Shown one piece after another: positions 1 to 8,159 of a stretch of DNA of 64,000 nt. Source of the DNA: Halomarina rubra. GTDB taxonomy: Archaea > Halobacteriota > Halobacteria > Halobacteriales > Haloarculaceae. The translations under genes and the position numbers were made by a program. Every line of letters starts with the position of its first letter. Within the stretch, counting starts at the first letter, position 1. The notes beneath the pieces were generated by a model. It did no database searches. It had not been told where the DNA came from and was given only the letters and a program-made list of their open reading frames with translations. The stretch covers positions 534,583-598,582 of the forward strand of contig NZ_JALXFV010000008.1 in the NCBI RefSeq assembly GCF_023699475.1, read 5' to 3'.

Positions 1-468
1 GAACCGACCCGGGTGGCCCGCGTACTCCCCGACGCGCTCGATGTCCACGTCGACGACGGCGGGGACCGACTCGACGGTCCGACGGAGCGCCGTCGACTCA
101 CCGACCACGGTCAGCGAGGCGGTCGCGTCCGCGTTGAACACGACCGGCGGGACGACGAGGACGCCGGCCCGCGACATCGCTCCTAGCAGGCCCTCGTCGA
201 CCGGTCGGTGAGCCTGCCGGACGAAGACGTAGTGGCGCTCGTCGCCCGCCGCCGTCAACTCGTGCTCCTCGACGAGCGGCGTCGCCTGCAGCGCTTCCTC
301 GTACGCCGCGACGTCACCGTCGACGGAGTAGAGGAAGACGTCGCCCTCCTCGCTCCGGTTCCACTGCCAGAGCAGGTCCCGCGAGGGGGTGTCGTCCTCG
401 CCGAGCGCAGCGTGCACGGGGTGGATAGCGTCCTCCGAGAACCGCAGTCGACAACGAAGATACCGCAT
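1..468 (-). CDS. Bacterio-opsin-activator-type HTH regulator, N-terminal part (cut by window edge)
   Basis: A leftward reading frame starts at the ATG at 468 (MRYLRCRLRF) and stays open to base 1, so only about 156 N-terminal residues are present. The opening, with MRYLxCRLxF followed by IHPVHAAL, resembles the N-terminal sensor-like domain of the haloarchaeal HTH-10 (Bat-like) regulators. In that family the DNA-binding helix-turn-helix sits at the C-terminus, which here would lie outside the window. The gene is divergent from the NuoCD gene, separated by 88 bp that contain an AT-rich TTAAAG element near 492-498. A regulatory role is inferred from the family; no DNA-binding domain is visible here. 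Confidence 0.75.
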   Translation of the reverse strand, partial: MRYLRCRLRFSEDAIHPVHAALGEDDTPSRDLLWQWNRSEEGDVFLYSVDGDVAAYEEALQATPLVEEHELTAAGDERHYVFVRQAHRPVDEGLLGAMSRAGVLVVPPVVFNADATASLTVVGESTALRRTVESVPAVVDVDIERVGEYAGHPGRF

Positions 469-556
469 CACTGGAGGCTGTCGCGGCGAGCACTTAAAGA
501 GCCTAGTCGATGCGGCAGAACGCTCCCGGTACAGAGAGTGAGACGTTCGGGTACGG

Positions 557-2215
557 ATGCGACTCGACCACGCCGACACGCCCCGCACGGCCGACCCGGC
601 CGACGGTGCCTCGACCCCCGCCGACGCCCTCGACGACCTCGCGGTCGCCACCGACGACCACCTGAACGCCGACGCGTTCGTCGTCCGCCCCGACGACCTC
701 TTGGCCGCCCTCCGGACGCTCCGCGACGACCTGGGCTACGACCACCTCTCGTGTGTCACCGCCCAGGATTACGACGACCGCTTCGAGAGCATCTACCACC
801 TCAAACGGTACGCGGACCCGACCGACGAGGTGAGTCTCGTCGTCCCCGTCCCCCGCGACGACCCGGTGTCGGTCTCCGCCGAACCGGTGTTCCGCACCGC
901 CGACTGGCACGAACGCGAGGCGTACGACCTGTTCGGCATCGAGTACGAGGGCCATCCCGACCCCCGTCGCATCCTCCTCCCCGAGACGTGGGTCGGGCAC
1001 CCGATGCGGAAGGACTACGACCAGGAGCAGTCCCAGGTCGTCACTTTCCGCGAACACGCCAACCCCCTGGCCGACGACGAGCGCCGGACCGACACGATGC
1101 TGCTCAACATCGGCCCCCACCACCCCTCGACCCACGGCGTCCTCCACCTGAAGGTCGTCCTCGACGGGGAGTGCGTCGCGGACGTCGACCCCGACATCGG
1201 CTACATCCACCGCTGCGAGGAACAGATGTGCCAGCAGGGCACCTACCGCCACCAGATAATGCCGTACCCCGACCGCTGGGACTGGGGTGGGGCCGGCCTC
1301 TGCAACGAGTGGGCGTACGCCCGCGTCGCCGAGGACCTCGCGGACATCGAGGTGCCCGAGTACGCACAGGTCGTCCGCACGCTGAGCGCGGAGTTGAGTC
1401 GGATGCTCTCGCACTTCCTCGCGGTCGGCGCGTTCGCGCTCGACGTCATCGGCGAGTTCACCGCGACGTTCATGTACGCCATCCAGGAGCGCGAGCGCCT
1501 CCAGAACCTCCTGGAAGACCTCACCGGCCAACGGCTGATGTTCAACTACTTCCGTCTCGGCGGGGTCGCCTGGGACCTCCCCGAACCGCGCGAGGAGTTC
1601 TTCGAACAGGTCCGCTCGTTCACCGACGGACTCCCCGAACGCCTCTCGGAGTACCACGACCTGCTGACGGCCAACGAGGTGATGCAGATTCGCACCCTCG
1701 ACACCGGCCGCCTCGACCCCGACGTCGCGAAGTCCTACGGCTGTACCGGCCCGGTCGCCCGCGGGTCGGGTGTCGACTACGACCTCCGGCGCGACGACCC
1801 CTACGGCTACTACCCCGAACTCGACTGGGACGTCGTCGTCGAGGACGGCTGTGACAACTACTCGCGACTGCTCGTCCGGATGCGCGAGTTGGAGGAGTCG
1901 GCGAAGATAATCGAGCAGTGTGTCGACCTACTCGAGGACTGGCCCGAGGCCGACCGCGAGATTCAGGCGAACGTCCCCCGGACGCTCAAACCCGACAGCG
2001 ATACCGAGACCTACCGTGCGGTCGAGGCCGCCAAGGGTGAACTCGGTATCTACATCCGCGCCGACGGGACGGACAAGCCGGCCCGCTTCAAGATTCGCGG
2101 GCCGTCGTTCTCGAACCTCCAGGCGATTCCGGAGATGGCCGAGGGGGAGTACGTGCCCGACCTCGTCGCCACACTGGGAAGTCTCGACACCATCATGGGC
2201 GAGGTCGACCGCTGA
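557..2215 (+). CDS. nuoCD: NADH-quinone oxidoreductase subunit C/D fusion (NuoCD)
   Basis: The 552-residue protein fuses NuoC (about residues 1-170, with [13 protein letters not shown] and the [12 protein letters not shown] signature) to NuoD (about 180-552, beginning [17 protein letters not shown], with [10 protein letters not shown] and the C-terminal [12 protein letters not shown]). These subunits form part of the peripheral arm of complex I that carries electrons to quinone; the CD fusion is usual in haloarchaea. No other nuo gene is adjacent: an HTH gene lies divergently upstream and a lipoprotein gene convergently downstream. This differs from the usual nuoA-N operon context. It may be a second, stand-alone copy. 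The sequence [18 protein letters not shown] differs slightly from the operon-type sequence I remember. Confidence 0.9.
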   Translation: MRLDHADTPRTADPADGASTPADALDDLAVATDDHLNADAFVVRPDDLLAALRTLRDDLGYDHLSCVTAQDYDDRFESIYHLKRYADPTDEVSLVVPVPRDDPVSVSAEPVFRTADWHEREAYDLFGIEYEGHPDPRRILLPETWVGHPMRKDYDQEQSQVVTFREHANPLADDERRTDTMLLNIGPHHPSTHGVLHLKVVLDGECVADVDPDIGYIHRCEEQMCQQGTYRHQIMPYPDRWDWGGAGLCNEWAYARVAEDLADIEVPEYAQVVRTLSAELSRMLSHFLAVGAFALDVIGEFTATFMYAIQERERLQNLLEDLTGQRLMFNYFRLGGVAWDLPEPREEFFEQVRSFTDGLPERLSEYHDLLTANEVMQIRTLDTGRLDPDVAKSYGCTGPVARGSGVDYDLRRDDPYGYYPELDWDVVVEDGCDNYSRLLVRMRELEESAKIIEQCVDLLEDWPEADREIQANVPRTLKPDSDTETYRAVEAAKGELGIYIRADGTDKPARFKIRGPSFSNLQAIPEMAEGEYVPDLVATLGSLDTIMGEVDR

Positions 2216-2249
2216 AGTCGGGGGTCGGTTCCGGCCGTTCGCCGCTCGT

Positions 2250-2816
2250 TCAACGGGTCGGCGTCTCGCTCGCGCGGTCGGTCAGGAACTGTTCGAGCGC
2301 ACCGAGCACCCGGTCGTCGTTCGGCAGTTCGTCCTCGCCGAGGTCACCCCACGAGAACCCCGCCGTCGCGACGATACCGCTCCCGTCGTCGTTCCGTACC
2401 ACGTGTCCGATCTGGAAGTGGGGCGGTGGACTCGGGACGCCGTAGCCTCCCTGCCCGAGCGCCTCGTCCGCGGCGTCGCTCGTCTGGACGCGCAGCAGGA
2501 ACTCGTGGGCGGGGCGACCGAGGACGCCGACGGCCGTCCCGTCGAGAAGCCACTCGACCGCCCGTTCGGGATCGATGTCGGGGTCGACGGGGAGTAGCGC
2601 GATGTCGGCGTCGGCCGCGTCTCCTGCGTGCTCGACCGCCGAGGGGAGGTCGAGTCGCACCCGCGGGTCGAGGTACAGCGTCGTCTGCTCGAGCAGTGGG
2701 TAGCGCTCGGGCGTCGTCGTTCCGTCGTCGCCACTCGGGAGCGAACAGCCGGCCAACAGCGGGAGCGCGAGCGCACTCCCGCGGAGGAGCGCTCTACGCG
2801 TGCGAGGACCAGTCAC
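2250..2816 (-). CDS. Putative Tat-exported lipoprotein of unknown function
   Basis: The 188-residue protein starts with a twin-arginine signal and lipobox (RTRRALLRGSALALPLLAGC), so it is probably lipid-anchored on the outer face of the membrane through Cys24. The mature part is acidic, with ERYPLLEQTTLYLDPRVRLDLP and the later FLTDRASETPTR. I do not recognise a catalytic domain. It is convergent with nuoCD, with 34 bp between the stop codons, and lies 43 bp downstream of the nucleotidyltransferase gene's stop-to-start boundary on the same strand. It could be co-transcribed with that gene, but no shared function is evident. Confidence 0.8.
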   Translation of the reverse strand: MTGPRTRRALLRGSALALPLLAGCSLPSGDDGTTTPERYPLLEQTTLYLDPRVRLDLPSAVEHAGDAADADIALLPVDPDIDPERAVEWLLDGTAVGVLGRPAHEFLLRVQTSDAADEALGQGGYGVPSPPPHFQIGHVVRNDDGSGIVATAGFSWGDLGEDELPNDDRVLGALEQFLTDRASETPTR

Positions 2817-2859
2817 GAGTCGAACGTGTCCGGACGGACGTATGAGTCTTCGGGACCGT

Positions 2860-4044
2860 TCAGCGGTCGCGGTCGACCGACTCGCCGGGCGTCGTGAACG
2901 CGCCCGCCGAGAGGACGAGGCCGGGCGAGAGCGAGGAGTTGATACCCGTCTTCGCGCCGTCGCCCGCGACGACGCCGTACTTCCGACGACCCGTCGAAAC
3001 GCGCTCGCCCTTGACGGTCTGTTTCACTGCCTCGCCGTCGTGGCGGAGGTTCGCCACCTGCGTCCCCGCGCCGAGGTTAACGTTCGGCCCCAGCAGGCTG
3101 TCCCCGACGTACGAGAGGTGGGGGACGTTCGTGTCGTGCATCAGGACGCTGTTCTTCAGTTCGACGCCGTGACCGACGTGGCAGTTCTCGCCGACGAGCG
3201 TCGCTCCGCGGATGTAGGCGTTCGGTCCGACGTCCGCGCCGGAGCGAATCAGCGCCGGCCCCTCGACGGTGACGCCGGGTTCGACGACCGCGCCCTCCTC
3301 GACGACGACGGGACCGCGCAGGTCGGCGTCGCCGCGGACCTCGCCGTCGATGCGCCCCTCCAACTCGCTCAGTTTCCACTCGTTGGCTTCGAGCAGTTCC
3401 CACGGCCGGCCGACGCCGAGCCAGCGACTCACCTCGACGGCGCTCACGTCGTGTTCGTCGACGACTCGTGCGAGGACGTCCGTGATCTCGTGTTCGCCGC
3501 GCTCGGACATCGGGACGTCCAACCACTCGCGTGCCTCGGCGGGGAAGTGGTACGCCCCGGCGTTGACGAGGTCGCTGTCGGGGTGTTCTGGCTTCTCGAC
3601 GATGTCGACGACGTTCCCCGTCCCGTCGAGCGTGAGCACGCCGTAGTTCGACGGTTCGTCGGCGCGGTAGGCGGCGACGCCCGGCCCACCCTCGAACAGG
3701 TCGGCGATGGCCGCGCGGTCGTAGAGGTCGTCGCCGTTGAGGACGACGAACTCACCGTCGAGGTGCTCTCGCGCCTGGAGGACGGCGTGAGCGGTGCCCA
3801 ACTGCTCCTCCTGGCTCGCGTACGACACCGGGACGCCGGCGAGCTCCTCGCCGAAGTACTCTCGGACCGCTTCGCCCTCGTAGCCGACGACGAACACCAG
3901 TTCGTCGGCTCCCGCCTCGACCGCGTCCGTAGCGGTGTGGGCGACCAGCGGCCGGTCGGCCACCGGGAGCATCGGCTTCGGTGTCGAGTGCGTCAACGGT
4001 CGCATCCGGGTGCCCTCGCCGGCGGCGAGGATGACGGCTTGCAT
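2860..4044 (-). CDS. Bifunctional sugar-1-phosphate nucleotidylyltransferase, GlmU/RmlA-like
   Basis: This 394-residue enzyme has an N-terminal nucleotidyltransferase domain (about 1-230) with the signature AGEGTRMRPLTHSTPKPMLP and the metal/uridine-binding LNGDDLYD. A C-terminal left-handed beta-helix follows (about 240-394), with hexapeptide-type repeats such as GAVVEPGVTVEG and HLSYVGDSLLGPNVNLGAGT. It most likely makes an NDP-sugar from a sugar-1-phosphate, and may acetylate the sugar, as archaeal GlmU-like enzymes do for UDP-GlcNAc. Such NDP-sugars feed surface glycan and N-glycosylation pathways. The exact sugar cannot be told from sequence. The start at 4044 gives the canonical MQAVILAAGEG opening. 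Confidence 0.9.
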   Translation of the reverse strand: MQAVILAAGEGTRMRPLTHSTPKPMLPVADRPLVAHTATDAVEAGADELVFVVGYEGEAVREYFGEELAGVPVSYASQEEQLGTAHAVLQAREHLDGEFVVLNGDDLYDRAAIADLFEGGPGVAAYRADEPSNYGVLTLDGTGNVVDIVEKPEHPDSDLVNAGAYHFPAEAREWLDVPMSERGEHEITDVLARVVDEHDVSAVEVSRWLGVGRPWELLEANEWKLSELEGRIDGEVRGDADLRGPVVVEEGAVVEPGVTVEGPALIRSGADVGPNAYIRGATLVGENCHVGHGVELKNSVLMHDTNVPHLSYVGDSLLGPNVNLGAGTQVANLRHDGEAVKQTVKGERVSTGRRKYGVVAGDGAKTGINSSLSPGLVLSAGAFTTPGESVDRDR

Positions 4045-4455
4045 ACTGGCTCAGTCCACGGCGACTCGGATATGTGTACCGCCACCCTCCACGAGGCTGC
4101 AGCCGTTCGATTTCTGACACGACGTGCTCGCGAGCGTCGGGCGTCGCTCGATAGAACTGCTGGGAGACGTCGAGCCGCACCCGGACTCAGAATCGTGTTG
4201 GAGGAAGGGGCGGGTATCGAACCACGCGAAGCCCTAGAGACGCGTGCCGGCCCTCGTGGCAGCCGGCGTTCGATTCTACCACGAGCACCCTTCCTCGTCG
4301 CTCCGCTACATCGGGTGTGTTGAAATATCCACTGCCCGTCCGCAACTCCTGCAACGGCCCGCGGCGCTCGGGAGTCGAGGTCGAAGAGCGCCGAGGCTGC
4401 CGTCGGCGAGCGTTGTGGTCGGAGTCCGCTAAAATCGCGTCGAAGGGGCCGGTAC
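4045..4455. other. 411-bp intergenic region between the GlmU-like gene and the sdh operon end
   Basis: No convincing protein gene is present. The short reading frames here are arginine- and proline-rich antisense-type frames without family resemblance. The main content is the nested inverted repeat at 4201-4296, described separately. The flanking sequence at 4300-4455 contains a short AT-rich patch (GTTGAAATATCC near 4319) that could be a promoter element, but I could not tie it to a gene. Confidence 0.5.
4201..4296. repeat. 96-bp nested inverted repeat, candidate structured RNA or small palindromic element
   Basis: The outer arms 4201-4209 (GAGGAAGGG) and 4288-4296 (CCCTTCCTC) are perfect complements. 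Inside them 4213-4222 pairs with 4268-4280 with one 3-nt bulge (GGTA-TCGAAC against GTTCGA-TTC-TACC). This long stem closes two adjacent hairpins: 4223-4228/4241-4246 (CACGCG/CGCGTG) and 4247-4251/4262-4266 (CCGGC/GCCGG). The result is a Y-shaped three-way junction. An alternative pairing is 4253-4259 with 4279-4285 (CTCGTGG/CCACGAG). T-loop-like TTCGATA/TTCGATT motifs occur on both strands, so it may descend from tRNA ends. The transcribed strand is unknown. Confidence 0.5.
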
Positions 4456-6297
4456 TCAGTAGCTCCGGACCTTCGGTTCGTACTCCTTGTCCTCGCCTTC
4501 GAGGATGACGTCGGTGTAGTACAGCTCCGGGCGACCGTCGTTCCAGGCGACCATCGTGTGCTTGAGCCACTCCTCGTCGCGGCGTTCCTGGAACTCCGCG
4601 CGCCAGTGGGCACCACGGAACTCCTCGCGGGCGAGCGCGCCGAGCGTCAGCGCCTCCGCGATGTCGATGAGGTTGCGCGTCTCGATGGTGTGGATGAGGT
4701 CGGTGTTGAACGTGTGGGAGGGGTCGCTGACGGCGACGTCCTGGTAGCGCTCGCGGCACTCGCGGATGTCACGAAGTGCCTGTTTCAGCCCCTCCTCCTC
4801 GCGGAAGACGTTGACGTTCGCCGTCATCGTCTCCTGGAGGTCTGCGCGAATCTCGGCGTGGTTCGTCCCGTCGCGCTCCATCAGGTGCTCGACGCGCGCC
4901 CGCTCCTGTTCGACGGCACGGTTCACGACCTCGCCGGCGGGGGCGTCGACGAGCGCTCCACCGTCGGCGGCGACGTCGTCGCCGGGCGACCCGACCTCGC
5001 CGGGCGTGACCGGCGTGTCGACGACGCCGTCCTCGGTCTTCGCCGAGGGACCGGTCTTGATCTGGGACTCACCCTTCTCACGGTGGGCGGCGTGGCGACC
5101 GGCACGAGCGCCGAAGACGATGAGTTCGGGCAGCGCGTTCCCGCCGAGGCGGTTCGCGCCGTGGACGCTCACGCAGGCGCACTCGCCGGCGGCGTACAGC
5201 CCGGAGATGCAGGTCTCGCCGTTCTCGTCGGTCTCGACGCCACCCATCGCGTAGTGCTGGCCGGGCTTGACCGGCATCGGCTCCTCGAGCGGGTTGACGC
5301 CTTCGAAGTCCTCCGAGAGGTGGATGATGTTCTCCAGTCGGTCGGTGATGCGCTCCTCGCCGAGGTGGCGCATGTCGAGCAGGACGTAGTCGTCTTCGAA
5401 CCCGCGGCCCGCGTTGATCTCGGTCAACTCGGCGCGGGCGACGACGTCACGGCTAGCGAGTTCGCCGACGTTGTTCGCGTAGCCGTGTTCGAACATGAAC
5501 CGCTCGCCGTCCTTGTTGTAGAGGATACCACCCTCTCCGCGGACCCCCTCGGTGATAAGGACGCCCGTCGAGGGCAGCGTCGTCGGGTGGAACTGGATGA
5601 ACTCCATGTCCTCCAGCGGGACGCCCGCGCGGTAGGCCATCGCCGGCCCGTCGCCGGTGTTGGCGACGGCGTTGGTGGTGTGGTCGAACACCTGCCCCGG
5701 TCCGCCCGTCGCGAGGATGACGCCGTTGTTCGCGACGAAGCCGTTGATGTCGCCGGTCTTGATGTCGTAGGCGACAGCCCCGCGACAGCGCCGTTCCTCG
5801 GGGTCCTCGTGGTCCGTCACAGCGAGGCGCATCACGTAGTGCTCGTCGTAGACGCGGATACCGCGCTTGACGACCTGCTCGTACATCGTGTGGAGCAGGT
5901 GGTGGCCCGTCTCCGCACCCGCGTACGTCGTCCGGGGGAACGAGAGGCCACCGAACGGTCGCTGAGAGACCCGCCCGTCGTCGTCGCGGGAGAAGGCCAT
6001 GCCCCAGTGTTCGAGCTGCATCGTCTCCTGGGGGGAGTCCTGGCAGAGCGTCTCGATGGCCGGGGCGTCGCCGAGGTAGTCCGACCCCTTCATCGTGTCG
6101 TACGCGTGGTCCTCCCACGAGTCGCCGTCGCGGAGGGCCGCGTTGATGCCACCCTCGGCCGCGCCCGTGTGGCTGCGGACCGGGTGGAGCTTCGAGACGA
6201 GCGCGACGTCCGCGCCCTCCTCCTGTGCTGCAATCGCCGCTCGGAGGCCGGCACCGCCCGCGCCGACCACGATGACGTCGTGTTCGTGAATCGCCAT
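4456..6297 (-). CDS. sdhA: Succinate dehydrogenase flavoprotein subunit
   Basis: The 613-residue protein carries the Rossmann FAD motif at the N-terminus (VVGAGGAGLRAAIAAQEEG), the flavin-linking histidine region SHTGAAEGGINAAL, the substrate-site segment HPTTLPSTGVLITEG and the HGANRLGGNALPE block. It oxidises succinate to fumarate and passes electrons to SdhB. It is the last gene of a leftward sdhC-sdhD-sdhB-sdhA operon, with 79 bp between the sdhB stop and its start. The length and motifs are those of a complete subunit. The enzyme links the TCA cycle to the quinone pool. Confidence 0.97.
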   Translation of the reverse strand: MAIHEHDVIVVGAGGAGLRAAIAAQEEGADVALVSKLHPVRSHTGAAEGGINAALRDGDSWEDHAYDTMKGSDYLGDAPAIETLCQDSPQETMQLEHWGMAFSRDDDGRVSQRPFGGLSFPRTTYAGAETGHHLLHTMYEQVVKRGIRVYDEHYVMRLAVTDHEDPEERRCRGAVAYDIKTGDINGFVANNGVILATGGPGQVFDHTTNAVANTGDGPAMAYRAGVPLEDMEFIQFHPTTLPSTGVLITEGVRGEGGILYNKDGERFMFEHGYANNVGELASRDVVARAELTEINAGRGFEDDYVLLDMRHLGEERITDRLENIIHLSEDFEGVNPLEEPMPVKPGQHYAMGGVETDENGETCISGLYAAGECACVSVHGANRLGGNALPELIVFGARAGRHAAHREKGESQIKTGPSAKTEDGVVDTPVTPGEVGSPGDDVAADGGALVDAPAGEVVNRAVEQERARVEHLMERDGTNHAEIRADLQETMTANVNVFREEEGLKQALRDIRECRERYQDVAVSDPSHTFNTDLIHTIETRNLIDIAEALTLGALAREEFRGAHWRAEFQERRDEEWLKHTMVAWNDGRPELYYTDVILEGEDKEYEPKVRSY

Positions 6298-6376
6298 GTT
6301 GTGTAGTGTGTTGAGATTGGTGTCGCCGCGAGGGCGACCGGTCGTTCGCTCGTCGTTCGCTAGTGAATCGCTAGGG

Positions 6377-7258
6377 TTACCAGAACTTGAGGTTGTTCTT
6401 CACCGCCTCGCGCTTCAACTCCTGGATGTGGTCGGTCAGCGGGATGTCCTTCGGGCAGACCTCCGTGCACGAGAACTGGGTCTGACAGCGCCAGACGCCG
6501 TTCTCCTGTTCGAGAATCTCGAGACGCTCCTGTTTCATCGCCTCGCCCTCGCGGTCGTCCATCGCGAACCGGTAGGCCTTGTTGATGGCCGCCGGGCCGA
6601 GGTACTCGTTGTCGCCCGCAGCGATGTTACACGAGGACATGCACGCGCCACACCAGATACAGCGCGTGGACATCTTGATCTTCTCGCGGTTCTCGCGGGT
6701 CTGACGCTGCTCTTCGAGACCGTCCGGGACGTCGTCGTCGTTGAAGTACGGCTGGACGGCGTCCATCTGGTCGTAGAAGTGCTGCATGTCCACGACGAGG
6801 TCCTTGACGACCTCCTGGTGGGGCAGCGGCTCGATGCGGACGGGGTTCTGCAGGTCCGCTAGCTGGGTCTTGCAACCGAGTCGCTGCGACCCGTTGACGA
6901 ACAGCGCGTCGGAGCCACAGATGGCCTGGCGACACGAGTGACGGAACGTCAGCGAGGAGTCGTAGTGGTCGCGCGCCCACATCAGCGCGTCGAGCACCGT
7001 CATCCCCTTCCGGAACGGGACGACGAACTCGTCGAAGCGGGGGTCTTTCTTCCCCTCGACCTCGGGGTCGTAGCGGAACACCTTCAGCGTCCGCGTGTCC
7101 TCGTCGTCGAGCGACGACTCGACCCGCTCGCGCTGGCGCTCCTCGTCGGCGGCGCGCTCGCGCTTCTGGTCCATGCGACGCTGTTGCTGGGCGGGGACGG
7201 ACTCGCCCTGTTGCTGTTCTTCCTGCTCGCTCTCTTGTTCTTGGATCTGTGTGCTCAT
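6377..7258 (-). CDS. sdhB: Succinate dehydrogenase iron-sulfur subunit
   Basis: The start at 7258 gives 293 residues (MSTQIQEQES), only 2 bp after the sdhD stop. Residues 1-50 are a Gln/Glu-rich low-complexity extension. The [2Fe-2S] site is C109, C114, D117, C129: the third ligand is aspartate, as in E. coli SdhB, rather than cysteine. Further clusters use C200, C203, C206, C210 (CIWCGACMSSC) and C258, C264, C268 (CQTQFSCTEVCPKDI). The protein carries electrons from SdhA to quinone. A longer in-frame extension upstream overlaps sdhD and sdhC and is not credible as coding sequence. Confidence 0.96.
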   Translation of the reverse strand: MSTQIQEQESEQEEQQQGESVPAQQQRRMDQKRERAADEERQRERVESSLDDEDTRTLKVFRYDPEVEGKKDPRFDEFVVPFRKGMTVLDALMWARDHYDSSLTFRHSCRQAICGSDALFVNGSQRLGCKTQLADLQNPVRIEPLPHQEVVKDLVVDMQHFYDQMDAVQPYFNDDDVPDGLEEQRQTRENREKIKMSTRCIWCGACMSSCNIAAGDNEYLGPAAINKAYRFAMDDREGEAMKQERLEILEQENGVWRCQTQFSCTEVCPKDIPLTDHIQELKREAVKNNLKFW

Positions 7259-7260
7259 GT

Positions 7261-7632
7261 TCAGAGGATGGGACTGCCGGTCATCGCGAACGCGACGCGG
7301 ATTCCCTGGAGGACGAGTGCGACGCTCGCCGCGACGAGACTCCACTTGACGACGGTTCGCTGCGTGCCAGCGAGCCCCTGGTTGACCAGTGCGTTGTAGA
7401 CGCCGTTGACGCCGTGGAACGTGGCGGTGACGAGGAACGCGATCATCGTCACGAAGTAGCCGAGCTGTTGCATCCGCATCTGGGTTCCCATGAACGTCAC
7501 GTCGGCCGCGTGGTTCACGAAGTGCAACAGCATGAAGTGGAACGCCAGCACGCCGATGAGGAACACCGCGGTCAGGCGCTGGAGGAGCCACCCCGTGCCG
7601 TGACGGCTGAACGAGGAGTAGTGTTCTGCCAT
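7261..7632 (-). CDS. sdhD: Succinate dehydrogenase membrane anchor subunit
   Basis: The 123-residue protein starts [20 protein letters not shown] and has three hydrophobic segments, including AVFLIGVLAFHFMLLHFVNH with histidines placed as in haem b/quinone anchors. The start codon overlaps the sdhC stop by one base (TGATG at 7630-7634), which fixes the start and implies translational coupling. It anchors SdhAB to the membrane together with SdhC and forms part of the quinone site. Confidence 0.92.
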   Translation of the reverse strand: MAEHYSSFSRHGTGWLLQRLTAVFLIGVLAFHFMLLHFVNHAADVTFMGTQMRMQQLGYFVTMIAFLVTATFHGVNGVYNALVNQGLAGTQRTVVKWSLVAASVALVLQGIRVAFAMTGSPIL

Positions 7633-8036
7633 CAGAGCTGCCCCACGAGGAACGTCGGGATCGACGCGACGACGATGGCACCCGTCAGCACCAACGACGC
7701 GTAGAAGCTCTTGTCCTGTGCGGTCAGCCCGACGCCGAGGTCCACGAACAGCAAGCGGATGCCGTTGAGGATGTGGAAGACGGCGACGGCCAGCAGGCCG
7801 ACTTCGAGGAACCGGACGACGAGCAGGTCCTCGAGCCCCTGCAGCGTGTTCGTGTAGATACTTGGGTCGCCGCCAGCGGCCGGAATCGCGGTGCTGAGAA
7901 CGGCGATGTGTGTGAACAGGTAGCCGATGAGGACCCACCCGGTGAACTTGTGGAACACCCACGCCCACATGCCGGCGGAGAAGTCCCGCCACCGGCCGAA
8001 GTCCTCGACGAGCCCCCTGTCGTACGACTGGCTCAT
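7632..8036 (-). CDS. sdhC: Succinate dehydrogenase cytochrome b556-type subunit
   Basis: The 134-residue first gene of the operon begins [20 protein letters not shown] and contains three membrane segments (near [37 protein letters not shown] and [15 protein letters not shown]). Histidines in the second and third segments fit haem b ligation. The upstream region contains the AT-rich stretch GTTAGTAACTACTATAC (leftward strand, about 8060-8078), a plausible TATA region roughly 25-35 bp before the start. The overlap with sdhD marks tight operon structure. Confidence 0.92.
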   Translation of the reverse strand: MSQSYDRGLVEDFGRWRDFSAGMWAWVFHKFTGWVLIGYLFTHIAVLSTAIPAAGGDPSIYTNTLQGLEDLLVVRFLEVGLLAVAVFHILNGIRLLFVDLGVGLTAQDKSFYASLVLTGAIVVASIPTFLVGQL

Positions 8037-8159
8037 ATGAATGGAGCCTCGCGGGCGGCGAGTATAGTAGTTACTAACTCACGGTGTGGGGTGGCCGTTT
8101 TCCGCCGTTTCGTGTCGTCAGAAGGGCACGTGTGCGAGCGATTCTCGTCCGTCGGTAGC

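Noticed and set aside
503-1657. Long open frame antisense to nuoCD
   Set aside because: In high-GC haloarchaeal genes the antisense frame stays open. The sense strand has clear NuoCD motifs.
4201-4296. A standard tRNA gene on either strand
   Set aside because: TTCGAT T-loop-like motifs occur, but no cloverleaf with correct D-arm, anticodon stem and T-stem can be drawn.
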